NCBI RefSeq assembly: GCF_030813055.1
Contig: NZ_JAUSTW010000002.1
Coordinates: 682,001-746,000 of the forward strand
Direction: 5' to 3'
Source: Neobacillus ginsengisoli
GTDB lineage: Bacteria; Bacillota; Bacilli; Bacillales_B; DSM-18226
Length of the DNA stretch: 64,000 bases
Shown here: in pieces, positions 44,541 through 53,322 of the stretch
How positions within the stretch are numbered: position 1 is the first letter of the stretch
Layout of the letters: the number at the start of each line of letters is the position of its first letter
Made by a program: the position numbers and the translations under genes
Notes under the pieces: model-generated
Seen by the model: only the letters and a program-made list of their open reading frames with translations
Databases searched by the model: none
Told to the model about the DNA's origin: nothing

Positions 44541-45428
44541 ATGAAAAAATTCGTAATTTTCATTGGGTGTCTTATACTGGTCTTGATTGCAGGGTGTTCA
44601 GGAGCAAATAGCCTTCAAGTTAAGCTCTCGACACCAAAAACGTTTACTCCTGGAAAAGCCTTTCCGATGCTAATTAAAATTCTCGACAAGCAAGGTAAGC
44701 CAGTAAAAGGTGCAAAGGTAAGTGCAGAACTGAATATGAAAAATATGGATCATGGAACAATTCCGGTTTCAATAGAAGAAACCGGAGATGGCAAGTATAT
44801 AGGTATCGCTAATATATCCATGAATGGTGACTGGGTGGCAGATATAAAAGTAGACAATAACGGAAAAACAGAAGAGGTAGAAAAACAATTCACTGTTGCG
44901 GCATTAACGAAGGAGAATGCCCACAGGGTGACAAAACAGGTAGCACTGCCTGAATTTAAGCTGATCGACGAAAATGGAAAGCTGGTAACAAAACAGGATC
45001 TTTTGGGGAAAACGGTTGCTATGACCTTCACCTATGTAAATTGTGATGATCCGAACGCCTGCCCGATTTTATTAGGGAATTTTAGTAACCTGCAGCAGGA
45101 TATTAAATCAAAGGGGATTAACTCTAATAATATTTTACTCGTTTCCATTTCGATTGACCCTAAAAATGATACTCCGGCAAAATTAAAAGAACACGCAAAG
45201 AAAATGAAATTTGATACATCATACCTAAAAATGCTCACCGGGGAAATGACGGAAATCAAAAAATTGTCTAATACTTTAGGGGAGCACTTTGAAAAGAAAG
45301 GTTCAGAAGTTATTCATGATAACAAAACCTTTATTTTCAATCCTGACGGACAATTGACGCATGAGTTTTCAGGAAGCTATATTGATCGGGATGAGTTATT
45401 TCAAGTTGTAACGGGAAGCAGTAAGTAA
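44541..45428 (+). CDS. SCO-like copper lipoprotein with N-terminal YtkA/FixH-like domain
   Basis: About 295 residues. A lipoprotein signal ends in LIAGC (Cys19). Residues ~25-120 form a YtkA/FixH-like domain with a Met/His-rich MKNMDHG stretch. Residues ~130-295 are a SCO1/SenC thioredoxin-like domain with His259 (VIHDNKTFIFNPDG). The usual CxxxC copper site is CX5C here (Cys168, Cys174 in NCDDPNACP). The protein probably helps deliver copper to cytochrome oxidase outside the membrane. The start at ATG 44541 is chosen over TTG 44532. Confidence 0.82.
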   Translation: MKKFVIFIGCLILVLIAGCSGANSLQVKLSTPKTFTPGKAFPMLIKILDKQGKPVKGAKVSAELNMKNMDHGTIPVSIEETGDGKYIGIANISMNGDWVADIKVDNNGKTEEVEKQFTVAALTKENAHRVTKQVALPEFKLIDENGKLVTKQDLLGKTVAMTFTYVNCDDPNACPILLGNFSNLQQDIKSKGINSNNILLVSISIDPKNDTPAKLKEHAKKMKFDTSYLKMLTGEMTEIKKLSNTLGEHFEKKGSEVIHDNKTFIFNPDGQLTHEFSGSYIDRDELFQVVTGSSK

Positions 45429-45450
45429 TTTGGAATTTAGATATACCATA

Positions 45451-45486
45451 AGAGCCAAGTGTGTGTAAAAACACTTGGCTCTCTTC
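45451..45486 (+). terminator. Terminator of the SCO-like gene
   Basis: Perfect 12-bp stem AGAGCCAAGTGT/ACACTTGGCTCT; the tail has few T. Confidence 0.7.
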
Positions 45487-45497
45487 AATTATTTTGC

Positions 45498-45689
45498 TTA
45501 AATATGGGAGATGTACCATCCTAACCCACATAACGCAAATAGGATTACAATTATATAAATAGCTGTTAATCTGAATGTATTTTGCTTTGTTGAAGATTTA
45601 TAGTTTTCATCCGTTTTTCCTGTAAGAGCATATGTCCCCACTAAAGCTAATAGAAGAATAACAACGACCATAGCCATCGCAAATGTCAT
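45498..45689 (-). CDS. Small membrane protein, two helices
   Basis: 63 residues with two hydrophobic segments (about 4-20 and 41-60) joined by a polar loop. The frame is open much further upstream, but AAAAAGGGGGAG sits just before the ATG at 45689, so the short form is chosen. No family recognised. It lies divergently from the MocR gene, so it could be a target of that regulator. Confidence 0.6.
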   Translation of the reverse strand: MTFAMAMVVVILLLALVGTYALTGKTDENYKSSTKQNTFRLTAIYIIVILFALCGLGWYISHI

Positions 45690-45869
45690 CAACGCTCCCC
45701 CTTTTTCCAATAAATACAGCAAATTCTTTGTCTCTCTTTTTATTTTAGAATAGCGGCAAGTAAAAGAAACCATCCAATTATCGAAAATTTTGGCCATCCA
45801 ATTCTTTATTTTTCCAAACCATTTACATATAATAGATAACAATAAAAAGTGAAAGTAAGGATGTTAGTG

Positions 45870-47333
45870 ATGGATTGGACACCGGATCGCTCAAAAAAAG
45901 TGCCTATATACAAACAAATAGCTGAATATATTGAAAGTGGAATTCTCGACGGAACTTTTCCGCCGGAAAGTGTTCTTCCATCTGAACGTGTTTTGGCAAA
46001 AGACCTGCAAGTTAACAGGAGTACTGTAGTCGCTGCCTATGATGAATTACAAGCAAACGGATTAATTGAACGTAAGAAGGGAAGCGGAACAATTGTAAAT
46101 CGTGGCATATGGGGGTTTTCAAAAAAACGTATTCCCAGCTGGAATCGGTATATCGAAGCCGGTTCCTTTCTACCCAATCTTCCGATGGTACAACAGATTC
46201 GGATGGAAACAGAAGTTCACAATCCAATAAATTTGGCAAGCGGTGAATTATCGGATGATTTAATTCCTTATGATTTCTTTAGAAAGGTACTTGTTGAAAA
46301 AACTTTTGCAGGGAGACTTGGTTACGATCATCCTCAAGGTAATATTGCTTTAAGAGAAACGATTTCTGAACATGTTAGAGAATTTAGGAATATCGAAACG
46401 AGGCCATCTTCAATCCTTATAACCTCCGGTGCCCAACAAGCCTTGCATCTTATCATTCAATGCCTGTTAACGCCGGGTGATGCAGTTGCGATTGAAGATC
46501 CATCATATAGCTATTCCCTGCCGGTTTTCCGCTCAGCAGGATTGAAGACATTCCTCTTACCGGTTGATCAATATGGAATAAACCCGGATGACCTTATTTC
46601 ATTAAATAAGAAACACCGAATAAGGATGATTTTTGTAAATCCATTTTTTCAGAATCCAACAGGGGCAATGCTTTCTTCAGAGCGACGAAAAAAAATTCTT
46701 GAGATTTCTGAAGAGTACGGAATCCCGGTGATAGAAGACGACCCTTACAGTTTAACTTCCTTTTCCGGTGAAAAAATTGCCACTCTAAAATCTTCAAACT
46801 ATAATAATGTACTTTATGTTAGCTCTCTATCTAAAATTGTAGCTTCAGGGTTACGAATTGGCTGGATTATTGGGCCAACACCCGTAATTGAACGTTTAGC
46901 GGACGCAAAACAACAAGTTGATTTTGGCCACAGCACATTTACACAATGGATGGCAAATGAGTTTTTACAAACCGGTTTCTTTTCGTCTCATATAAACTTT
47001 TTAAGAGACCGGTTGAAACAAAGAAGAGACCAAATCACTTCAAGTTTAGATCAGTTCCTTCACGAACAAGTGGAATTCAGTCCTCCTAATGGCGGGATTC
47101 ATTTATGGTGCAAATTAAAAACAGATATAGATGAAACGTCCTTACTTCAGGAATCAATAAAATATGGAGTTGTTTTTGTGCCGGGAACCGTTTTAGGCTC
47201 TCAAAAGGGGTTTATTAGGTTTACATTTTCCCGAGAAAAAGCCGAGTTCATTCATGAGGGAATAGGAAGATTTGCACAAGCTATAGAACGGTTAGAATCT
47301 TCAAAAAAAAATTTTTTTATTTCAGATTTCTAA
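45870..47333 (+). CDS. MocR-type regulator (GntR HTH fused to aminotransferase)
   Basis: About 487 residues. Residues 1-~75 are a GntR winged helix (PIYKQIAEYIESGILDGTFPPESVLPSERVLA). The rest is a fold-type I aminotransferase domain with IEDPSYSY and VSSLSKIVASGLRIGW, where the Lys binds PLP. MocR proteins sense PLP-linked metabolites (vitamin B6, GABA, amino acids) and often control a neighbour. The ATG at 45870 is preferred; upstream in-frame starts exist. Confidence 0.88.
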   Translation: MDWTPDRSKKVPIYKQIAEYIESGILDGTFPPESVLPSERVLAKDLQVNRSTVVAAYDELQANGLIERKKGSGTIVNRGIWGFSKKRIPSWNRYIEAGSFLPNLPMVQQIRMETEVHNPINLASGELSDDLIPYDFFRKVLVEKTFAGRLGYDHPQGNIALRETISEHVREFRNIETRPSSILITSGAQQALHLIIQCLLTPGDAVAIEDPSYSYSLPVFRSAGLKTFLLPVDQYGINPDDLISLNKKHRIRMIFVNPFFQNPTGAMLSSERRKKILEISEEYGIPVIEDDPYSLTSFSGEKIATLKSSNYNNVLYVSSLSKIVASGLRIGWIIGPTPVIERLADAKQQVDFGHSTFTQWMANEFLQTGFFSSHINFLRDRLKQRRDQITSSLDQFLHEQVEFSPPNGGIHLWCKLKTDIDETSLLQESIKYGVVFVPGTVLGSQKGFIRFTFSREKAEFIHEGIGRFAQAIERLESSKKNFFISDF

Positions 47334-47407
47334 TCCATTTTAAATCGAAACCTTTTTTGTATTTTGTATTATAATAGTAGTGTTTCAGTTAGAAAGGAGT
47401 TTTGATT

Positions 47408-47839
47408 TTGAAAAAATTAATTTGGGTTTTCTTGCTCGTGTTTACGCTTGTTTTGCCAAGCTTTGCAGAAGCCAGAGGATTTAGCGGCGGTCATAGTACA
47501 ACTACTCACAGTACTCTGTCAGGATCTCATTCGAGTACCAGCAAAACCTACCATTCCGGATATAAGTCACCATCAAGCAGTGTTTCAAGAACACCGTCTT
47601 CTTCTCAGTATAGCCGATCTCAACCTTCACGTTCCGGCAGCTTTTGGTCTCACGCTGCTGCCTTTGGAGCAGGAACATTTTTTGGTCATATGTTCCATCC
47701 CTTTGGCGGTCATTATTACGGAGCAAATGGTTATTACGGTTCGTACGGATTTTCCTTTTTTGGACTTCTCGTAGATATCATTGTCATATTAATTATTATC
47801 AGGTTAATTAAAAGCATTTTTAGAAGAAGAAGATACTAA
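47408..47839 (+). CDS. Secreted Ser/His/Gly-rich protein with C-terminal membrane segment
   Basis: About 143 residues. A signal peptide (MKKLIWVFLLVFTLVLPSFA) leads into a Ser/Thr/His-rich stretch, a Gly/Tyr-rich part (GGHYYGANGYYGSYG) and a hydrophobic helix before a basic end (FRRRRY). No known domain. The TTG at 47408 is 8 nt after AAAGGAG; the TTG at 47402 is too close. yxcD follows after 11 nt, so they form an operon. Confidence 0.7.
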   Translation: MKKLIWVFLLVFTLVLPSFAEARGFSGGHSTTTHSTLSGSHSSTSKTYHSGYKSPSSSVSRTPSSSQYSRSQPSRSGSFWSHAAAFGAGTFFGHMFHPFGGHYYGANGYYGSYGFSFFGLLVDIIVILIIIRLIKSIFRRRRY

Positions 47840-47850
47840 GGAGAATGGCG

Positions 47851-48153
47851 ATGGAGCTTATTTTTAATGAACAAGACCTTGTAGATAGTGTATGTGTGTA
47901 TACATCCGTAAGAGAAAAGGCAAGACCTGAACAGGTAGAAGCTGATTTGGAGTTTAATCCGGATTTTGGATTTGCCGCCACTGCTTTAGTTTATGGACGC
48001 CAAGTGCGATTAAATGAACAAGACGTAATCGATGCGGTTTCAATCTATTTACGAGACTACCATCAATTCCATCCGGATAGATTACTAGTTAATTTGTCCT
48101 TCTCTGAAGCGGAAGGATTTTCGGCATCCATTCAGGTTCGAAATAATTATTAA
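47851..48153 (+). CDS. yxcD: DUF2653 protein YxcD
   Basis: About 100 residues, soluble, with the repeated pattern NEQDLVDSVCVYTSVREKA and NEQDVIDAVSIYLRDY, so two related halves. Matches YxcD (DUF2653) of Bacillus; function unknown. AAGGAG is 7 nt before the ATG at 47851, while the ATG at 47845 is too close. Confidence 0.78.
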   Translation: MELIFNEQDLVDSVCVYTSVREKARPEQVEADLEFNPDFGFAATALVYGRQVRLNEQDVIDAVSIYLRDYHQFHPDRLLVNLSFSEAEGFSASIQVRNNY

Positions 48154-48162
48154 AAGCAATAT

Positions 48163-48192
48163 AAAAAGGGGCTGGAATTACCGGTCCCTTTT
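48163..48192 (+). terminator. Terminator of yxcD
   Basis: AAAAGGG-TGG/CCG-CCCTTTT with 5-nt loop; T-rich tail. Confidence 0.7.
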
Positions 48193-48538
48193 ATTTCTAT
48201 AAGTATGGTTAATGGTCCTATAAGCTTCTCTTCAAAAAGAAAGGGGCTTTGTGCTTTAAGTCCTAAAAATTCACATTTTTTGCAGGATTTCTTATAATTC
48301 GTTATAATTTTCAAATATTAGAGTTTTAATTTTTCTGAAAATTACTTCTTTCTTCCTATTTTTTAGAAAACAAAATACTACTATTGACTGAATGATTAGA
48401 AATTATTAAGAGATACCATAAATATATATATCTATTAAAAAAAGATTTACGACCAATATTCAGATTTATCCATTTAATACTAGATATTCTCAAAAAGGTA
48501 TATTACATCCAATTATCAAAAGAAAGAAGGTATACGTT
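48193..48538 (+). other. AT-rich intergenic region
   Basis: No gene or strong hairpin is seen in these 346 nt. A TTGACT at about 48384 could be a -35 for the next gene but lacks a good -10. Confidence 0.5.
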
Positions 48539-49003
48539 ATGAATGAAAATTTTTTTGCTAACTATAAAAATTTTGTTGTTATCCCAATGGAAATACAAAA
48601 AGTTGGCAATGAAAGCTTTGACCCTAAAGATTATTCCTCCTATTATATCCTAACAGTTTCTCTTTATGATTCCCTTTTATCAAACTGGAAAGATGCAAAT
48701 AAATATGAAATAGATGTAAAGAAAAGTATTGATAAAGTTTTAGATGAATTTAATAAAAAACAGAAAGGTACTAATCATCTTCAATTACTTGAATTTGAAA
48801 ATGATAAATCATATTTTGTCATGGCTCTGTCTTGTAAAAATAAAATTGAAAATCCGGAAGCAAATGGCCGTATTTCAAACTACATAGAAAAGTTAATTTC
48901 AAATCCTTTTTATATTGGACAAAGCTGGTACAAGCTAATTGGTCATAAAGGAAGAATTGAGCGTAAACTCTTTTGTTTCTCATTCAAGGAATACACCATA
49001 TGA
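48539..49003 (+). CDS. Hypothetical protein, AT-rich orphan
   Basis: 154 residues, soluble, Lys/Asn/Tyr-rich, more AT-rich than its neighbours, which suggests transfer. AAAGAAAGAAGG precedes the ATG. No domain recognised. It stands alone next to a truncated ABC gene, in a part of the window with several relics. Confidence 0.6.
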   Translation: MNENFFANYKNFVVIPMEIQKVGNESFDPKDYSSYYILTVSLYDSLLSNWKDANKYEIDVKKSIDKVLDEFNKKQKGTNHLQLLEFENDKSYFVMALSCKNKIENPEANGRISNYIEKLISNPFYIGQSWYKLIGHKGRIERKLFCFSFKEYTI

Positions 49004-49139
49004 AATTGAGCTAAAGCTCCCATAAATGAATTGGGATACCAAAGGGGTTGATTGTTAAATTAGCCGAATATTCCTAATGCAATGAATAATATAGATGTAT
49101 GATTATTTTTACATAGAATGGTAGAGGGGAGAATCAAAC

Positions 49140-49283
49140 ATGGTTCTTCATCTGGAAGACGTCTCTGTAAGACGAGATGGAAATTGGGTTTTACAGAACA
49201 TTCATTGGGATGTTGAAAAAGGAGAGCACTGGGTATTATTTGGATTAAACGGAGCCGGAAAAACTGCTATCCCAATTTGTTAA
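49140..49283 (+). pseudogene. ABC transporter ATPase, truncated after Walker A
   Basis: The first 47 codons are a normal ABC start (LHLEDVSVRRDGNWVLQNIHWDVEKGEHWVLFG) with Walker A GLNGAGKT, and the ribosome site AGGGGAG is intact. The frame then ends within five codons. Signature, Walker B and the rest are missing, so the remainder was deleted. It resembles the YlmA/ModF-type single ATPases. Confidence 0.75.
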
Positions 49284-49365
49284 TCTTCCAGTCAGTTTTG
49301 TTTGGAAGAATAATCAGCCCTTGCTTTCGAAGTTACAAATGATAGAAAAATAGTATAATCAAATA

Positions 49366-49402
49366 AAAAGGGTGTCTGATTTGAATTGGACACCCTTCTT
49401 TT
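49366..49402 (+). terminator. Terminator, probably left from the ABC gene
   Basis: Stem AAGGGTGTC/GACACCCTT with 12-nt loop, then CTTTT. Confidence 0.75.
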
Positions 49403-49593
49403 GTGACAAGTTTTAAGAATGGCTTACAGTTTAAATAGCTTGAAGATAAAAAAGTATACTAAAATAATATTATTTTTGAATGCGTTTTCAAATTGGATAA
49501 ATCTTTTTTCAAATTTAACCAATAAATGAGTCGAAAATCTTACTTATATGAAGAAAGTACTATTTGTAACAATATTTTTCAATGGTTCATAGA

Positions 49594-49611
49594 TTGTTCA
49601 ATATTTCACAA
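49594..49611. promoter_or_regulatory. Rex-box-like site upstream of the small ORF before adhE
   Basis: TTGTTCAATATTTCACAA matches 16 of 18 bases of the Rex form TTGTGAAATATTTCACAA. Confidence 0.5.
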
Positions 49612-49670
49612 TCTGTTTTTGAAATTTCATGTTATGATGAAATCACAAAGGAAACAAGGAGTGATAACAA

Positions 49671-49898
49671 ATGATGGTATGTGAATGGAAGACCTTCTCA
49701 ACTGATTCAGAAACGTATACATTAGAAACCTTTGAAGAGGTTGCGGGAGACGAATTTGAGGCGATGATGTTCAAAGAAAATGAAGAAATTCCTGCTTATA
49801 TTTGGACAGTAAACTATTGTATCATCGTTAAGAAAAGTACTAAATTATTTACGGACATTTCATTTGAAAAGATTCCAAGAAATCCGGTTTGCGAGTAA
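49671..49898 (+). CDS. Small hypothetical protein upstream of adhE
   Basis: 75 residues, acidic, with Trp and Cys residues but no known domain. AAGGAGTG lies before the ATG. The gene follows a Rex-like site and precedes adhE by 90 nt without a terminator, so joint redox control is possible. Confidence 0.6.
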   Translation: MMVCEWKTFSTDSETYTLETFEEVAGDEFEAMMFKENEEIPAYIWTVNYCIIVKKSTKLFTDISFEKIPRNPVCE

Positions 49899-49947
49899 CA
49901 ATTTATCCATAAATTAAGGCACTATCACTTTTAAAAAAAACTAAACA

Positions 49948-49963
49948 TGTGAATAAATTCACA
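49948..49963. promoter_or_regulatory. Rex/Fnr-type palindrome before adhE
   Basis: TGTGAATAAATTCACA, with 7-bp perfect arms, 25 nt before the adhE start. It fits both Rex (TGTGAA-N4-TTCACA) and Fnr (TGTGA-N6-TCACA). So close to the start codon, repression by Rex is more likely. Confidence 0.7.
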
Positions 49964-49988
49964 AACAGTACAAACGGAGGGATTAACA

Positions 49989-52592
49989 ATGTCAGTGGAA
50001 GAAAAAGTAATTAAACAAAAACAAGATGTAACAAAAATGGTTGATACCTTAGTGGAAAATGGTCTTAAAGCGTTAGCGGAATTTCGCAGCTTTGATCAGG
50101 AAATGATTGATGAAATTGTGAAGCAAATGGCTTTGGCTGGCCTTGATCAGCATATGCCTCTAGCCAAACTGGCTGTTGAGGAAACAAAAAGAGGTGTATA
50201 CGAAGATAAGATCATCAAAAACATGTTTGCCACTGAATATGTTTATCACAATATTAAATACAATAAAACAGTTGGTATTATAAACGAAAACGAACATGAA
50301 GGGATGATTGAAATTGCTGAGCCTGTGGGTGTTGTGGCAGGTGTAACACCAGTTACAAATCCAACTTCAACTACGATGTTTAAATCTTTAATTTCAATTA
50401 AAACAAGAAATCCAATTGTTTTTGCCTTCCATCCATCTGCTCAAAAAAGCAGCAGTGAGGCAGCAAGAATACTAAGAGAGGCCGCCATTAAAGCAGGCGC
50501 ACCTGAAAATTGCATTCAATGGATTGATACTCCATCACTTGAGGCAACACAAGCATTAATGAACCATCCGAAAATTTCGCTGATCCTTGCTACCGGCGGT
50601 GCAGGCATGGTGAAATCAGCATACAGCTCAGGTAAACCGGCACTGGGTGTTGGACCGGGTAATGTTCCTTGCTATATTGAGAAAAGTGCTAACCTAAAAC
50701 AAGCTGTTAACGATTTGATTTTATCAAAAACATTTGATAACGGGATGATTTGTGCTTCAGAACAAGCCGTTATTATTGATAAAGAAATTTACGCAGAAGT
50801 TAAAAAAGAGATGATCTCAAACAATTGCTATTTCTTAAATGATGAAGAAAAACAAAAAGTAGAAAAATTAGTGATCAATGAACAATCCTGTGCAGTAAAT
50901 CCTAATATTGTTGGAATGCCTGCATATAAAATTGCCGAATTGGCAGGCGTAGCCGTCCCGGATAGCACGAAAATTCTTGTGGCAGAATTAAAAGGAGTTG
51001 GACCGCAATACCCGCTATCAAGGGAAAAATTAAGTCCGGTTTTAGCATGCTTCAAGGTTAACGGTTTAGAAGAAGGACTAAAAAGAGCTGAAGAAATGCT
51101 TGAGTTTGGCGGTTTAGGTCACTCTGCAGTTATTCACACAACGAATCAAGATGCTATAAGAGAATTTGGTATGCGAATGAAAGCAGGACGAATCATTGTC
51201 AATGCACCATCCTCTCAAGGTGCGATTGGTGATATTTACAATGCTTATATGCCATCCCTAACACTTGGCTGCGGTACGTATGGAGGAAACTCTGTGTCAA
51301 CTAACGTTGGTGCCATTCACATGATTAATATTAAAAAAGTTGCTAAGAGGAACGTGAATATGCAGTGGTTCAAAGTCCCATCTAAAATTTATTTTGAAAA
51401 GAATGCAGTTCAATATTTAGCAAAAATGCCGAAAATCTCTAAAGCAATGATTGTAACAGACCCTGCTATGGTGAAATTGGGCTATGTAGATAAAGTGCTT
51501 TACTATTTGAGAAAGCGTCCGGATTATGTGCATTGCGAAATTTTCTCCGAAGTGGAACCGGATCCATCAATCGAAACCGTGATGAAGGGTGCAGAGATGA
51601 TGGCAAAATTCCAGCCTGATGTCATCATTGCCCTTGGCGGAGGATCTGCCATGGATGCTGCCAAAGGAATGTGGCTGTTCTATGAGTATCCGGATTCTGA
51701 ATTCTTTGGATTAAAACAGAAATTTTTAGATATCCGAAAACGGATTGTGAAATATCCTCATTTAGGGGCAAGAGCACAATTTGTAGCTATCCCGACAACT
51801 TCCGGAACAGGTTCTGAAGTAACATCATTCTCTGTTATCACAGATAAAGAAGCAAATATGAAATATCCATTAGCTGATTATGAATTGACACCTGATGTTG
51901 CGATCATTGACCCGCAGTTTGTAATGACGGTACCAAAAGCTATTACAGCCGATACAGGTATGGACGTATTGACTCATGCGATTGAGGCCTATGTTTCCTG
52001 TATGGCAAATGACTTTACTGACGGCCTTGCAATGAAAGCAATTCAGTTAGTATTTGAGTATCTTCCAAGAGCTTACAGAAATGGCAGTGATGAAGTAGCA
52101 CGTGAAAAAGTTCATAATGCTTCAACGATTGCCGGTATGGCGTTTGCCAATGCATTCCTTGGAATTAACCACAGCCTTGCGCATAAGCTGGGTTCTGAAT
52201 TCCATATCGCTCATGGACGTGCAAATACAATCCTTTTACCACATGTTATTCGCTATAATGCAACAAAACCGAAAAAGTTTACTGCATTCCCTAAGTATGA
52301 CCATTTCGTTGCCGACCTTCGCTATGCTGAAATTGCCAGAACGCTTGGACTACCGGCAAAAACAACAGAAGAAGGTGTAGAAAGCCTTGTTCAGGCCATT
52401 ATAAAATTGGCTAAAGAACTCGACATTCCTATGAGCCTTGAAGCAAATAACGTTGATAAAGTTGAATTCGAAAGCAAGGTGGATTTCTTAGCAGAACGCG
52501 CATTCGAAGACCAATGCACCACTGCCAATCCAAAGCTTCCTTTAGTAACGGAATTAGCGGAGATTTACCGTCTATCATATAAGGGAGTTTAA
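49989..52592 (+). CDS. adhE: Bifunctional acetaldehyde-CoA / alcohol dehydrogenase
   Basis: 867 residues. The N-terminal ~440 residues are a CoA-acylating aldehyde dehydrogenase with the catalytic Cys in FDNGMICASEQAV. The C-terminal half is an iron-dependent alcohol dehydrogenase (ALGGGSAMDAAKGMW, PTTSGTGSEVTSF, DVLTHAIEAYVS, NHSLAHKLG). It turns acetyl-CoA into ethanol to regenerate NAD+ in fermentation, and the enzymes form spirosomes. A Rex-type operator upstream fits NADH-sensitive control. GGAGGGATT precedes the ATG. Confidence 0.96.
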   Translation: MSVEEKVIKQKQDVTKMVDTLVENGLKALAEFRSFDQEMIDEIVKQMALAGLDQHMPLAKLAVEETKRGVYEDKIIKNMFATEYVYHNIKYNKTVGIINENEHEGMIEIAEPVGVVAGVTPVTNPTSTTMFKSLISIKTRNPIVFAFHPSAQKSSSEAARILREAAIKAGAPENCIQWIDTPSLEATQALMNHPKISLILATGGAGMVKSAYSSGKPALGVGPGNVPCYIEKSANLKQAVNDLILSKTFDNGMICASEQAVIIDKEIYAEVKKEMISNNCYFLNDEEKQKVEKLVINEQSCAVNPNIVGMPAYKIAELAGVAVPDSTKILVAELKGVGPQYPLSREKLSPVLACFKVNGLEEGLKRAEEMLEFGGLGHSAVIHTTNQDAIREFGMRMKAGRIIVNAPSSQGAIGDIYNAYMPSLTLGCGTYGGNSVSTNVGAIHMINIKKVAKRNVNMQWFKVPSKIYFEKNAVQYLAKMPKISKAMIVTDPAMVKLGYVDKVLYYLRKRPDYVHCEIFSEVEPDPSIETVMKGAEMMAKFQPDVIIALGGGSAMDAAKGMWLFYEYPDSEFFGLKQKFLDIRKRIVKYPHLGARAQFVAIPTTSGTGSEVTSFSVITDKEANMKYPLADYELTPDVAIIDPQFVMTVPKAITADTGMDVLTHAIEAYVSCMANDFTDGLAMKAIQLVFEYLPRAYRNGSDEVAREKVHNASTIAGMAFANAFLGINHSLAHKLGSEFHIAHGRANTILLPHVIRYNATKPKKFTAFPKYDHFVADLRYAEIARTLGLPAKTTEEGVESLVQAIIKLAKELDIPMSLEANNVDKVEFESKVDFLAERAFEDQCTTANPKLPLVTELAEIYRLSYKGV

Positions 52593-52616
52593 AAGATAAT
52601 AACCGTTAACAATAAT

Positions 52617-52650
52617 GAAAGCCATCTCTCAAAAGATGGCTTTCATTTCT
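52617..52650 (+). terminator. Terminator of adhE
   Basis: Stem GAAAGCCATCT/AGATGGCTTTC with 6-nt loop, short T-tail. Confidence 0.8.
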
Positions 52651-52686
52651 ATTGCTGACAGGGCATCTCTTTTATATTGCAAAAAA

Positions 52687-53076
52687 CTATGATTTAAGCA
52701 TTCCCCAGACGAATAAATAATAAAATCCAAAAACGAGGATAATGAGTATTAAGGATATTGTTAGGAAGTAAACCAAGAATTTTGAATAGCGAAAGGACTG
52801 TTGGTTTATATCATTTCCTTTTTTAAAATAACTAAAAGTTGCTATTAACAAACTCAGAATGCCAACAATAATAGAGGCCAATCCAATGATTTTTGCTAAC
52901 AAATCTCCTATAGCTATCTTCTCTGAAAGAGTCGAAAAGTGTAGATTTGTAATCAGAAAACCGACTCCCATTATCGTGATGCACGTTCTGATCCATGCCA
53001 AAAATGTTCGTTCATTGGCTAAATGTTGCTGAATGTATTTCGAATCAATTGTTTTTTCCTTGCTGATTTCTTCCAT
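52687..53076 (-). CDS. DUF202 membrane protein (YidH family)
   Basis: 129 residues. LANERTFLAWIRTCITIMGVGF is the DUF202 signature; three membrane helices follow (about 40-60, 65-90, 102-125). Function unknown. GAGGTACTAC lies before the ATG. Transcribed alone on the minus strand. Confidence 0.82.
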   Translation of the reverse strand: MEEISKEKTIDSKYIQQHLANERTFLAWIRTCITIMGVGFLITNLHFSTLSEKIAIGDLLAKIIGLASIIVGILSLLIATFSYFKKGNDINQQSFRYSKFLVYFLTISLILIILVFGFYYLFVWGMLKS

Positions 53077-53262
53077 ATGTAGTACCTCATTCTTATGACA
53101 TTTCCGATAAGAGGAAATTTATCTCTTCTTATTATTTTCAAAACTAACCTCATATTATAAGTCCGAACAAAATTACCAGTGAAGCTTCAAATCATCCTCT
53201 AAGAGTATATCATTTTAAAATAAAAAAATTAGTTAAATTATTGTAAAAAAGTAGGAAAGTCG

Positions 53263-53292
53263 AAAGCCCATCTCCAATAGGGGATGGGCTTT
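53263..53292. terminator. Hairpin after the S53 protease gene
   Basis: Stem AAAGCCCATC/GATGGGCTTT; T-tails are weak on both strands. Confidence 0.6.
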
Positions 53293-53322
53293 GGTTTTAG
53301 AAAATACGGTAAAATTTGTTAA

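Noticed and set aside
44405..44611. 68-codon ORF before the SCO-like gene
   Set aside because: No ribosome site; it overlaps the start and signal peptide of the real gene in another frame.
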